Both the position numbers and the translations under genes were made by a program. Source: Pseudomonas mohnii (GTDB taxonomy: Bacteria; Pseudomonadota; Gammaproteobacteria; Pseudomonadales; Pseudomonadaceae). From it: 64,000 nt of DNA. The DNA lies in contig NZ_FNRV01000001.1 in the NCBI RefSeq assembly GCF_900105115.1, forward strand, positions 1,612,001 to 1,676,000, in the 5' to 3' direction. Shown in pieces: positions 42,654 through 51,884 of this stretch (positions are counted from its first letter, which is position 1; each line of letters begins with the position of its first letter). The notes under the pieces are model-generated. The model was not told where the DNA came from, made no database searches, and worked only from the letters and a program-made list of their open reading frames with translations.

Positions 42654-44528
42654 TTATCTAACGGCCCCGCGCAACTCCCCCACCAACTGCTGCAATCTGG
42701 CCGGCTCCGCCACCTCCGCTGCCACCGCTGGCCCGGCCACCAACGTCACCCGCGACCACAATCGGCGAAACAATCCTTTATTCGGATCGCGACTGAAGAA
42801 ACTTCCCCACAAACCCTGCAAGGCCAACGGAATCACCGGCACCGGTGTCTCTTCGAGAATCCGCTTCAATCCGCCCTTGAACTCGTTGATCTCGCCATCG
42901 GCGGTCAGTTTGCCCTCGGGGAAGATGCACACCAGTTCGCCGTCCTTCAGATACTGCGCAATGCGCGTGAAGGCCTTTTCATAGATCTGGATGTCTTCCT
43001 GGCGCCCCGCGATCGGAATCGTCCCGGCCGTGCGAAAGATGAAATTCAACACCGGCAGGTTGTAGATTTTGTAATACATCACGAAGCGAATCGGCCGACG
43101 CACCGCCCCACCAATCAGCAAGGCATCGACGAACGACACGTGGTTGCACACCAGCAGTGCCGCGCCTTCATCAGGAATCAGATCCAGGTTGCGATGCTCC
43201 ACGCGGTACATGGAATGGCTGAGCAGCCAGATCATGAAGCGCATGGTGAATTCGGGAACGATTTTGAAAATGTAGGCATTGACGCCGATGTTCAGCAGCG
43301 ACACCACCAGGAACAGCTGCGGAATCGACAATTTGACCAGGCTCAACAAGACGATCGAGACAATCGCCGACACCACCATGAACAGCGCATTGAGAATGTT
43401 GTTGGCGGCAATGACCCGCGCCCGCTCGTTCTCGGGGGTGCGCGACTGAATCAGCGCGTACAGCGGCACGATGTAGAAACCGCCGAAAATCCCCAGGCCG
43501 AGGATGTCGATCAATACCAGCCAGGTGTGGCCAAAGCCGAGAATCTCGAGCCAGCCATGGCCCTCGACGCTGTCCGGAATCCCGCCGGAATGCCACCACA
43601 GCAACAAGCCGAATACGGTCAACCCGAAAGAACCGAATGGCACCAGGCCAATTTCGACTTTGCGTCCGGACAATTTCTCACACAGCATCGAGCCCAGGGC
43701 GATACCCACCGAGAACACCGTCAGAATCAACGTCACCACCGTCTCGTCGCCGTGCATCCACTCCTTGGCATAGGCGGGGATTTGCGTCAGATAGATCGCC
43801 CCGACAAACCAGAACCATGAGTTGCCGACAATCGAGCGCGACACCGCCGGGGTCTGCCCCAGGCCCAGCTTCAAGGTGGCCCAGGACTGGCTGAAAATGT
43901 TCCAGTTCAGGTGCATCTGCGGCGACGTCGCGGCCGCCCGTGGAATGCCGCGGCTGGCCAGGTAACCCAGGACGGCAATACCGACGATGGCCATCGAAAC
44001 GATGGGCGCATAGTGACTGGACGACATCATGATCCCGGCGCCGATGGTCCCGGCCAGGATCGCCAGGAAGGTGCCCATTTCCACCAGACCGTTGCCACCC
44101 ACCAGCTCTTCTTCGCGCAAGGCCTGGGGCAGGATCGAGTATTTCACCGGCCCGAACAGCGCCGAATGCGTCCCCATGGCGAACAGCGCCACCAGCATCA
44201 GCGACAAATGATCGAACAAGAAACCCACCGCGCCAACCGCCATGATGACGATTTCGCCGAGTTTGATCAGGCGGATGAGCGCATCCTTGGCGAACTTCTC
44301 GCCGAACTGCCCGGCCAGTGCCGAAAACAGAAAGAACGGCAGAATGAACAGCAGCGCACACAAATTGACCCAGATCGAACGATCACCTTCGATGGTCAAC
44401 TTGTAGAGGATGGCGAGGATCAGTGACTGCTTGAAGATGTTGTCGTTGAACGCCCCGAGGGACTGTGTCACGAAAAACGGCAGGAAACGCCGTGTGCGCA
44501 GCAAGGTGAACTGTGAGGGATGACTCAT
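42654..44528 (-). CDS. MFS transporter fused to a PlsC-type acyltransferase
   Basis: A 624-residue fusion. Residues 1-420 form a 12-helix major-facilitator domain resembling the lysophospholipid transporter LplT (FFVTQSLGAFNDNIFKQSL at the start). Residues 430-624 form an acyltransferase with CNHVSFVDALL (the HX4D catalytic motif) and CIFPEGKLT. The design suggests import and re-acylation of lysophospholipids at the inner membrane, as LplT and Aas do in E. coli. ATG 44528. The AMP-ligase part of Aas is absent. Confidence 0.92.
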   Translation of the reverse strand: MSHPSQFTLLRTRRFLPFFVTQSLGAFNDNIFKQSLILAILYKLTIEGDRSIWVNLCALLFILPFFLFSALAGQFGEKFAKDALIRLIKLGEIVIMAVGAVGFLFDHLSLMLVALFAMGTHSALFGPVKYSILPQALREEELVGGNGLVEMGTFLAILAGTIGAGIMMSSSHYAPIVSMAIVGIAVLGYLASRGIPRAAATSPQMHLNWNIFSQSWATLKLGLGQTPAVSRSIVGNSWFWFVGAIYLTQIPAYAKEWMHGDETVVTLILTVFSVGIALGSMLCEKLSGRKVEIGLVPFGSFGLTVFGLLLWWHSGGIPDSVEGHGWLEILGFGHTWLVLIDILGLGIFGGFYIVPLYALIQSRTPENERARVIAANNILNALFMVVSAIVSIVLLSLVKLSIPQLFLVVSLLNIGVNAYIFKIVPEFTMRFMIWLLSHSMYRVEHRNLDLIPDEGAALLVCNHVSFVDALLIGGAVRRPIRFVMYYKIYNLPVLNFIFRTAGTIPIAGRQEDIQIYEKAFTRIAQYLKDGELVCIFPEGKLTADGEINEFKGGLKRILEETPVPVIPLALQGLWGSFFSRDPNKGLFRRLWSRVTLVAGPAVAAEVAEPARLQQLVGELRGAVR

Positions 44529-44622
44529 CTTCCGTGTCCCTGATTCAGGTGTGAGTGGCGTGGATACATTTATTGGAATGTCGCACGTCGATCCAGGCCA
44601 CACATTACCTAATCTTTGCCGG

Positions 44623-45774
44623 TTATTTCTTCAATCCTGCAATGCACGGCGAGACAAACAGCTCACCGCGCCAGGCGCCCTGCACGGTGCGTTTGGCGAC
44701 GATCAGCCACATCACGGCCAGCAAACTCACCAGCACACAACCGAAGACACTGAAAAACGACAGGTGCAAAGTGCTGGCCAGTTTCAGCGTTGCCAGGGAA
44801 TAGACGCCCAACGGAAAGGTGAACCCCCACCAGCCGAGGTTGAAAGGGATGCCTCCACGCAGATAGCGCAGAGTGATCAGCACAGCCATTAGCATCCACC
44901 ACAGGCCAAAGCCCCACAGTGTGATCCCGGCGACCAGCCCCAGCCCGGCAGCGATCTCACCGATACCCGGCAAACCGTTGACGGCAAAAATGACCGGTGC
45001 ATCGGCACCCAACAGCAACATGCCCAGCGCCCCCGTACCAATCGGCCCGAGTGCCAGCCAACTCGAAGCGGCCATGTTTTCGTGAGGCAGTTTATGCAGC
45101 GCCATGCGCAGCAACAGAATCGTCAGAATGCTGAACGCCACGGGCAGGGAAAATGCCCAGAGCACGTAGCTGGTCACCAGTACCACCAGTTGCGAGTGGG
45201 CATCGACCAGATGCGGCGCCAGCAGGCCACCACTGGCAGCCGCCACTTCCGCCGCCACCACCGGCAACAGCCAAACCGCGGTCATTTGGTCGATGCTGTG
45301 TTCCTGGCGGGTGAACATCATGTAGGGAATCAACACACCACACGCTAAAGACATCGCCACATCAAGCCACCACAACGCTTCGGCCACCTGGATCACGCCT
45401 TCGCCAAAACGCGGCAGGCCAAATACCAGAAAACCGTTGATGATGGTCGCCAGGCCCATGGGAATCGTGCCGAAAAACATCGAAACCGTGGAGTGGCCAA
45501 AAATCCGCCGGGCCTCGTTGAAAAACAACACCCAGCGCGCCGCGTACAAGGCTGTGAACAAGGCGAACAGAACGATGTTGAACAGCCAGACCACTTCGGC
45601 AAGAGCGCGTAAACCGGGACTGGCGACGGGCAATTGTGCCAACGCCAACGCCAGCACTCCGGTGCCCATGGTGGCGGCGAACCAGTTCGGGGTGAACTGG
45701 CGAATGACTTCGCGCGGGTGCTGCAGGTGGCTGAACGGCTTGATACCGGGCTTGAGGGTGTTGGGGCATGTCAT
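44623..45774 (-). CDS. TDT-family (SLAC1/TehA-like) transporter
   Basis: A 383-residue membrane protein with about ten helices, beginning after a short cytoplasmic tail with FTPNWFAATMGTGVLALALAQLP, the typical opening of the tellurite-resistance/dicarboxylate transporter family. FFGTIPMGLATIINGF and LGPIGTGALGMLL are further family blocks. Members move anions such as sulfite, malate or nitrate. No neighbour identifies the substrate. Confidence 0.88.
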   Translation of the reverse strand: MTCPNTLKPGIKPFSHLQHPREVIRQFTPNWFAATMGTGVLALALAQLPVASPGLRALAEVVWLFNIVLFALFTALYAARWVLFFNEARRIFGHSTVSMFFGTIPMGLATIINGFLVFGLPRFGEGVIQVAEALWWLDVAMSLACGVLIPYMMFTRQEHSIDQMTAVWLLPVVAAEVAAASGGLLAPHLVDAHSQLVVLVTSYVLWAFSLPVAFSILTILLLRMALHKLPHENMAASSWLALGPIGTGALGMLLLGADAPVIFAVNGLPGIGEIAAGLGLVAGITLWGFGLWWMLMAVLITLRYLRGGIPFNLGWWGFTFPLGVYSLATLKLASTLHLSFFSVFGCVLVSLLAVMWLIVAKRTVQGAWRGELFVSPCIAGLKK

Positions 45775-45879
45775 GGTGAACTCCTGTCCTCGGGCGAGGT
45801 GGAACCCATCATAGATCCAGATCGAATATCGATATAACGGGTAATTTCTCTATGAGTTATCTATTTCACAGATAATCCG

Positions 45880-46191
45880 TCACACACTGCCTTCTGTTTC
45901 TATCACCAGAATTCGCGCCGGCCCCACGGGATGAGCCACGTGTTCAGTGCCCACCGACGCATAAAAAATGTCTCCGACCTCCAGCAGTGCCTCGCGCTCG
46001 ACCCCCTCTTCGCGGTAGCGCATCTGCACTTGCCCATCGAGCACCACAAACACTTCCTGGCCGTCGTTGATGTGCCATTTATAGGGCTGATCAGTCCAGT
46101 GCAGGCGCGTGGTAATGCCGTTCATGTTGGCAATGTCCAGCGCGGCCCAGGCACGCTCGCCAGTAAAAGATTTGCTGCGGATGATCTTCAT
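45880..46191 (-). CDS. Small cupin-domain protein
   Basis: A 103-residue single-domain cupin. Motif 1 is partial (KWHINDGQEVFVVLDGQVQMRY) and motif 2 follows in VGDIFYASVGTEHVAHP, with His and Glu residues that could bind a metal. ATG 46191 with AAGGA upstream; the longer upstream frame overlaps the MFS gene. It is 44 bp downstream of the MFS gene on the same strand, so it may be co-transcribed and controlled by the TetR at 47587. Function unknown. Confidence 0.82.
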   Translation of the reverse strand: MKIIRSKSFTGERAWAALDIANMNGITTRLHWTDQPYKWHINDGQEVFVVLDGQVQMRYREEGVEREALLEVGDIFYASVGTEHVAHPVGPARILVIETEGSV

Positions 46192-46235
46192 GGTCAGATC
46201 CTTCGAATGAATTGGCAGCATTAAATGCCGTTTTC

Positions 46236-47432
46236 CTATGGCTGGCCAGCAGCGCTGCAAGCGCCGGAAGAGCGCCGAAGCCAGTGCGCCAGCCATGCAC
46301 CCAAGGCCAGGAGGATCAGCACGACCCCATAACCCTCGGTGGTCGCCATCAGGCCAAAGGTGCGGGCCAGGTTACCGGCCAGCAATGACGGCAGGCAGAA
46401 TGCCAGGTAACTGAGCACGTAGTACGCCGACATCAGACCGGCGCGCTCATGGGGCAAAGCCAACGGCACGACGCTACGCAAAGCCCCCAGGAAACCGGCT
46501 CCAAAGCCACAACCGGCGACCAGCGTACCAAGGAAGAACAGCGGCAGACTGGCACCGTGCGCCCCCAGGAGAATCAGGGCAACCCCCGTCGCCAACGAAC
46601 CGGCCCCCAACTGTAATGCCCTGCCGGCAGGCCAATTGCGCAGGGTGAAAATCATCGAAGCACCGGTCAATGTCAGTACGGCAACGGTCGCGCCGCCAAT
46701 CAGGTTCGAAGTCGAGCCCGTGGCGGTGCGCACTAACGAAGGCGCCAGGGAGGCGTAAAAACCACCGAGCGCCCAGGTGGCGGTATTGAGCGGCAGCACC
46801 CGCCACAAGGTTGAGCGCGCCTGAACCGGCACATGCAGGGTGGGCCGCAATGACGCCCATGCCCCTGGCTGACGCGAGACAGTTTCCGGCAAACGCCAGA
46901 CATACAACGCCTGCATCACAAACAACACGAGCAGCAGCCAATACGTCAGGTGTAACGGAGCCGGGGCAAATTCGGCGAGCAAACCGCAACCCATGCCACC
47001 CAGCGCCATGCCGATCAAGGGTGCCACGCTGTTGATCAGCGGCCCCTGCTGGCGATCAGTGTCCAGCAGCGTGGCGCTCAACACGGCCGTCGCCATCCCC
47101 GTGGCGAAGCCCTGCAGGACACGTGCACTGATCAGCCAACCGACGCTGTCGGCCTGGATAAATAGCAGCATCGCGACAATGTTCAGCAGTACCGCAGTGA
47201 AAATGACCGGTTTGCGTCCAAGGTGGTCCGACAGCGACCCCACCGTCAGCAACGCGACCAGCAGACTGAGGGCGTATACCGCAAAAACAAGCGTCAGGAT
47301 GGCGGCCGAAAACTGCAGTTGCTCCTGGTACAGATGGTACAACGGCGTGGGTGCCGTGGAGGCGGCGAGAAAACTGAGCAAAGTGATTGCCAGGAACCAC
47401 AGGCTTGCACGGTTTGAATGAGAACTGGACAT
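46236..47432 (-). CDS. MFS drug/metabolite exporter
   Basis: A 398-residue 12-helix major-facilitator protein. It has APTPLYHLYQEQLQFSAAILTLVFAVYA at helix 1-2 and the motif-A-like loop GSLSDHLGRKPVI near residue 70, typical of efflux MFS proteins. ATG 47432 with GGAG 8 bp upstream. It diverges from a TetR-type regulator with an inverted repeat between them, the standard efflux-pump/repressor layout. Substrate unknown. Confidence 0.9.
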   Translation of the reverse strand: MSSSHSNRASLWFLAITLLSFLAASTAPTPLYHLYQEQLQFSAAILTLVFAVYALSLLVALLTVGSLSDHLGRKPVIFTAVLLNIVAMLLFIQADSVGWLISARVLQGFATGMATAVLSATLLDTDRQQGPLINSVAPLIGMALGGMGCGLLAEFAPAPLHLTYWLLLVLFVMQALYVWRLPETVSRQPGAWASLRPTLHVPVQARSTLWRVLPLNTATWALGGFYASLAPSLVRTATGSTSNLIGGATVAVLTLTGASMIFTLRNWPAGRALQLGAGSLATGVALILLGAHGASLPLFFLGTLVAGCGFGAGFLGALRSVVPLALPHERAGLMSAYYVLSYLAFCLPSLLAGNLARTFGLMATTEGYGVVLILLALGAWLAHWLRRSSGACSAAGQP

Positions 47433-47442
47433 GGGCACGCTC

Positions 47443-47469
47443 CGCAAAAGCTAATTTTTTGCTTTTGTG
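47443..47469. promoter_or_regulatory. Candidate TetR operator in MFS/TetR gap
   Basis: CGCAAAAGC and GCTTTTGTG form a 9-bp inverted repeat (one mismatch) around a 9-bp AT-rich centre, just upstream of the MFS start. Location and symmetry suit a TetR-type repressor. Confidence 0.5.
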
Positions 47470-47586
47470 GAGTGTGCTACCGCCTCGCTCTTAAAGCAAA
47501 TTCTTTGTGTTAAGGTCCGAAACAGGTTTTTCAGGATCGAGGCGACTGCGGGTTGGCAGGCTTCGACGCGAGACAGGAAAAAGGTG

Positions 47587-48123
47587 ATGACAGCTCCGAC
47601 TTTACGTCCCGGCGGCCGTAGTGCCCGGGTGCAGGAATCCATTCACAAGGCCGTGCGCGAACTGCTCGAAGAACAGGATCGAGCCAGCGTGACCGTGCCG
47701 CAGATCGCCGCGCGCGCGGGCGTTACGCCCTCGACCATTTATCGGCGTTGGGGAGATCTGTCGGCGCTGCTGGCGGACGTCGCCCTCGCCCGCATGCAAC
47801 CGGAAACCGAGTCGGCCAATACCGGCAGCTTGTCCGGCGACGTGCGTGCCTGGGCAGAACAGTACCTGGACGAGATGAGCTCCGCCCCCGGCCGCAACAT
47901 GCTGCGCGACGTGCAGTCGAGCCTCAAGCCGAGCTATTGCGCGACGATCATTGGCGGGCAGCTACAGACAATTCTGGATCGCTACCCGGATCAGCCCCGC
48001 CCCAGCGTCGACCGGCTGATCAACATGGTGGCTGCGCCCATCGTGTTTCGCATTCTGTTCTCCGAGGCACCGCTGCAGGTCGAGGAATTGCATCAACTGA
48101 TCGACATTGCGTTGAGCCAGTAA
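47587..48123 (+). CDS. TetR-family transcriptional regulator
   Basis: A 178-residue regulator. The N-terminal helix-turn-helix (SVTVPQIAARAGVTPSTIYRRWGDLSALLADVAL, residues about 35-70) is a clear TetR match. The C-terminal part is a helical ligand domain with the TetR_C-type ending seen in AcrR-like proteins. ATG 47587 with AGGA 8 bp upstream. It diverges from the MFS exporter and probably represses it. Confidence 0.93.
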   Translation: MTAPTLRPGGRSARVQESIHKAVRELLEEQDRASVTVPQIAARAGVTPSTIYRRWGDLSALLADVALARMQPETESANTGSLSGDVRAWAEQYLDEMSSAPGRNMLRDVQSSLKPSYCATIIGGQLQTILDRYPDQPRPSVDRLINMVAAPIVFRILFSEAPLQVEELHQLIDIALSQ

Positions 48124-48128
48124 GGTCG

Positions 48129-48152
48129 CCATCGCGAGCAAGCTCGCGATGG
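48129..48152. repeat. Single perfect REP palindrome
   Basis: CCATCGCGAG-CAAG-CTCGCGATGG, a perfect 10-bp stem just after the TetR stop. Confidence 0.75.
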
Positions 48153-48308
48153 GGCCGGCACGCACCACAAAAAACTGGCTACCCCTCCCTCACCCTGCGG
48201 CACCCCGCCGCGCCACGACCTTGGTCGACACTGACTAACCCCGGCCATCGTGCGAGACTGTCTGTCCGGGCGGGACGGCCCGGGTGTCTTTGGTTGTCGG
48301 GAGTTCCC

Positions 48309-51300
48309 ATGTCGTTGTCCAGCGGGCTGATTGCCGCCGTCGCCCTGGCCTATATGGCCATCATGTTCGCCATCGCCTTTTACGGTGACCGTCGCAGCGC
48401 GCCGCTGCCGCCGCGCGTGCGTGCCTGGGTGTACAGCCTTTCGCTCGCTGTCTATTGCACCAGCTGGACCTTCTTTGGCGCAGTCGGCCAGGCCGCTGAA
48501 CAGCTTTGGTCATTCCTGCCGATCTACCTCGGGCCGATCCTGCTGCTGGTCGGCGCACCGTGGGTGCTGCAAAAAATGGTAATGATCAGCAAGCAGGAGA
48601 ACATCACTTCGATTGCCGACTTCATCGCCGCCCGCTATGGCAAATCCCAATCGCTGGCGGTGGTGGTGGCGTTGATCTGCCTGGTCGGCGTGTTGCCCTA
48701 CATCGCCCTGCAACTCAAGGGCATCGTGCTCGGGGTGAACCTGCTGATCGGTGCCGGTGCCGATGCCATGGGCGTTCGAGCACAGGACACCGCGTTGATC
48801 GTGTCGCTGGTGCTGGCCCTGTTCACCATCGTCTTCGGTACTCGCAACCTGGATGCCACGGAACACCATCGCGGCATGGTGCTGGCCATCGCATTCGAAT
48901 CACTGGTGAAGCTGTTCGCTTTTCTGGCGGTCGGCGCGTATGTGACCTACGGCCTGTATGACGGTTTCGACGACCTTTTCGACCAGGCCATGCTCGCCCC
49001 GCGCCTCGAGGAATACTGGAAGGAAACCGTCAACTGGCCATCGATGGTGGTCCAGACTGGCGTGGCGATGATGGCGATTATCTGCCTGCCACGGCAGTTC
49101 CATGTGACCGTCGTGGAAAACATCGACCCTCAGGACTTGCGCCTGGCCAAATGGGTATTCCCGGCCTACCTGGCATTGGCGGCGCTGTTCGTCGTCCCCA
49201 TTGCGCTGGCGGGTCAGATGCTGTTGCCCAGTTCGGTACTGCCGGACTCCTTCGTCATCAGCCTGCCACTGGCCCAGGCGCATCCGGCCTTGGCCCTGCT
49301 GGCGTTTATCGGGGGGGCATCGGCGGCGACCGGCATGGTGATCGTGGCCAGCGTGGCACTGTCGACCATGGTCTCCAACGACATGCTGTTGCCGTGGCTG
49401 CTACGCCGCAACAACGCCGAGCGCCCGTTCGAAGTGTTCCGCCAGTGGATGCTCTCGGTACGCCGGGTGAGCATCGTCGCCATTTTGCTGCTGGCGTACG
49501 TCAGCTATCGCTTGCTCGGCTCGACCGCGAGCCTGGCGACCATCGGCCAGATCGCGTTCGCCGCAGTGACCCAACTGGCGCCGGCCATGCTGGGCGCGTT
49601 GTACTGGAAACAGGCCAACCGCCGCGGCGTGTTCGCCGGCCTCGCTGCCGGGACCTTCCTGTGGTTCTACACCCTGATCCTGCCGATTGCCGCCCTTAGC
49701 CTGGGCTGGTCACTGAGCAGTTTTCCGGGGCTGGCGTGGTTACACAGCAACCCGCTGCACTTGCCTATCACGCCACTGACCCAAGGTGTGGTGCTGTCCC
49801 TTGCCGGTAATTTCACCCTGTTCGCCTGGGTCTCGGTACTGTCACGCACACGGGTCTCGGAACACTGGCAGGCCGGTCGCTTCATTGGCCAGGAAATCAG
49901 CGCTCGCCCCAGCGGACGCTCGATGCTGGCCGTGCAGATCGACGACTTGCTGCAACTGGCGGCACGTTTCGTCGGTGAAGAACGCGCCCGCCAGAGCTTC
50001 ATCCGGTTTGCCTACCGCCAGGGCAAAGGCTTCAACCCGAACCAGAACGCCGACAGTGAATGGATCGCCCACACTGAACGCTTGCTGGCGGGTGTGTTGG
50101 GGGCCTCGTCGACGCGCGCAGTGGTAAAAGCCGCCATCGAAGGTCGGGAAATGCAACTCGAAGACGTCGTGCGCATCGCCGACGAAGCCTCCGAGGTGCT
50201 GCAGTTCAATCGAGCGCTGCTGCAAGGGGCGATCGAAAACATCACCCAGGGCATCAGTGTGGTCGACCAGTCGCTGAAACTGGTGGCCTGGAACCGGCGC
50301 TACCTCGAGTTGTTCAACTACCCGGATGGCTTGATCAGCGTCGGCCGACCGATTGCCGACATCATTCGCTACAACGCCGAGCGCGGCCTGTGCGGCCCCG
50401 GCGAAGCCGAAGTGCACGTCGCCCGCCGCCTGCACTGGATGCGTCAGGGCCGCGCGCACACTTCCGAACGATTGTTTCCCAATGGCCGGGTGATCGAGCT
50501 GATCGGCAACCCGATGCCTGGCGGTGGTTTCGTCATGAGTTTCACCGACATCACCGCGTTCCGCGAAGCCGAACAGGCGCTGACCGAAGCCAACGAAGGT
50601 CTGGAGCGACGGGTCACCGAACGCACCCACGAACTGTCGCAGCTCAACGTGGCCCTGACCGAAGCCAAGGGCAACGCCGAGGCGGCCAACCAGTCGAAAA
50701 CCCGTTTCCTGGCCGCCGTCAGCCATGACTTGATGCAACCGTTGAACGCGGCGCGACTGTTCTCCGCCGCCCTGTCCCATCAGGAAGACGGTTTGTCCGA
50801 CGAGGCGCAGAAACTGGTCCAGCACCTCGATAGCTCTCTGCGTTCGGCCGAAGAACTGATCAGCGATTTGCTGGATATTTCCCGCCTCGAAAACGGCAAG
50901 ATCAATCCAAATCCCAAGCCATTCGCGCTCAATGAGTTGTTTGACACACTCGGCGCCGAATTCAAGGCGCTGGCGCGGGAACAAGGGCTCGAGTTTCGCG
51001 TCCGGAGCAGCAAGCTGCGCATCGACAGCGATATCAAACTGTTGCGCCGAATCCTGCAGAACTTCCTGACCAACGCTTTCCGCTATGCCAAGGGCCCGGT
51101 GCTCCTGGGGGTCCGCCGGCACAAGGGCGAGTTGTGTCTGGAGGTGTGGGACCGTGGGCCCGGCATTCCTGAAGATAAACAGCAGGTGATTTTCGAGGAG
51201 TTCAAACGCCTCGACAGTCATCAGACCAGCGCCGAGAAAGGCCTGGGGTTAGGCCTCGCCATTGCCGACGGCTTGTGCCGCGTACTAGGACACACCCTGC

Positions 51301-51779
51301 GTGTTCGCTCCTGGCCGGGGCACGGCAGCGTTTTCAGCGTCAGCGTCCCGCTGGCCAGGGCGCAAACCGCGCAGCCGGCCAAGCCTGCGGAACTCAACGG
51401 CAAATTGCTCAGTGGCGCGCAGGTGCTGTGCATCGATAACGAGGACAGCATCCTGATCGGCATGAACAGCCTGCTGACCCGCTGGGGTTGTCAGGTCTGG
51501 ACTGCGCGTAATCGCGATGAGTGCGTGGCATTGCTCGATGAAGGGGTGCGTCCGCAATTGGCATTGGTAGACTTCCACCTCGACCACGGCGAAACCGGCA
51601 CGGAGTTGATGGCCTGGCTGCGCACCCGATTGGGCGAGCCTGTGCCGGGCGTGGTCATCAGCGCCGATGGGCGACAGGAAACGATGGCCCAGGTGCATGC
51701 AGCGGGACTGGACTACCTGGCCAAACCGGTAAAGCCGGCGGCATTGCGGGCGTTGTTGAGCCGGTATTTGCCGTTGTAG
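48309..51779 (+). CDS. Hybrid sensor histidine kinase with sodium-solute-symporter domain
   Basis: A 1156-residue membrane kinase. Residues 1-480 form a 12-13-helix sodium:solute symporter-like domain. A PAS-like region (about 630-760: SVVDQSLKLVAWNRRYLELF) and a coiled coil precede the HisKA domain, with AAVSHDLMQPLNAARLF (phospho-His about 806). The ATPase domain has NFLTNAFRYAKG, DRGPGIPEDK and GLGLGLAIA, and a C-terminal receiver has an acceptor Asp about 1088 and LAKPVKP. This layout resembles CbrA/PutP-type sensor kinases and PA3271. ATG 48309 with GGGAG upstream. Its response-regulator partner is not in the window. Confidence 0.93.
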   Translation: MSLSSGLIAAVALAYMAIMFAIAFYGDRRSAPLPPRVRAWVYSLSLAVYCTSWTFFGAVGQAAEQLWSFLPIYLGPILLLVGAPWVLQKMVMISKQENITSIADFIAARYGKSQSLAVVVALICLVGVLPYIALQLKGIVLGVNLLIGAGADAMGVRAQDTALIVSLVLALFTIVFGTRNLDATEHHRGMVLAIAFESLVKLFAFLAVGAYVTYGLYDGFDDLFDQAMLAPRLEEYWKETVNWPSMVVQTGVAMMAIICLPRQFHVTVVENIDPQDLRLAKWVFPAYLALAALFVVPIALAGQMLLPSSVLPDSFVISLPLAQAHPALALLAFIGGASAATGMVIVASVALSTMVSNDMLLPWLLRRNNAERPFEVFRQWMLSVRRVSIVAILLLAYVSYRLLGSTASLATIGQIAFAAVTQLAPAMLGALYWKQANRRGVFAGLAAGTFLWFYTLILPIAALSLGWSLSSFPGLAWLHSNPLHLPITPLTQGVVLSLAGNFTLFAWVSVLSRTRVSEHWQAGRFIGQEISARPSGRSMLAVQIDDLLQLAARFVGEERARQSFIRFAYRQGKGFNPNQNADSEWIAHTERLLAGVLGASSTRAVVKAAIEGREMQLEDVVRIADEASEVLQFNRALLQGAIENITQGISVVDQSLKLVAWNRRYLELFNYPDGLISVGRPIADIIRYNAERGLCGPGEAEVHVARRLHWMRQGRAHTSERLFPNGRVIELIGNPMPGGGFVMSFTDITAFREAEQALTEANEGLERRVTERTHELSQLNVALTEAKGNAEAANQSKTRFLAAVSHDLMQPLNAARLFSAALSHQEDGLSDEAQKLVQHLDSSLRSAEELISDLLDISRLENGKINPNPKPFALNELFDTLGAEFKALAREQGLEFRVRSSKLRIDSDIKLLRRILQNFLTNAFRYAKGPVLLGVRRHKGELCLEVWDRGPGIPEDKQQVIFEEFKRLDSHQTSAEKGLGLGLAIADGLCRVLGHTLRVRSWPGHGSVFSVSVPLARAQTAQPAKPAELNGKLLSGAQVLCIDNEDSILIGMNSLLTRWGCQVWTARNRDECVALLDEGVRPQLALVDFHLDHGETGTELMAWLRTRLGEPVPGVVISADGRQETMAQVHAAGLDYLAKPVKPAALRALLSRYLPL

Positions 51780-51810
51780 TGTTTGGCGGTCGCGATGGTG
51801 CGTACATCGC

Positions 51811-51875
51811 TATCGCGAGCAGGCTCGCTCCCCCATTCGAACGCATTCCCCAGTGGGAGCGAGCTTGCTCGCGAT
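51811..51875. repeat. REP pair between kinase gene and rmuC
   Basis: Inverted doublet of GGGAGCGAGCTTGCTCGCGAT, 10 bp before the rmuC stop. Confidence 0.88.
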
Positions 51876-51884
51876 GCTGTTTTG

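Noticed and set aside
47748..48308. In-frame upstream extension of the hybrid kinase overlapping the TetR gene
   Set aside because: It reads TetR DNA in another frame. The ATG at 48309 has a good ribosome-binding site and begins the first membrane helix.
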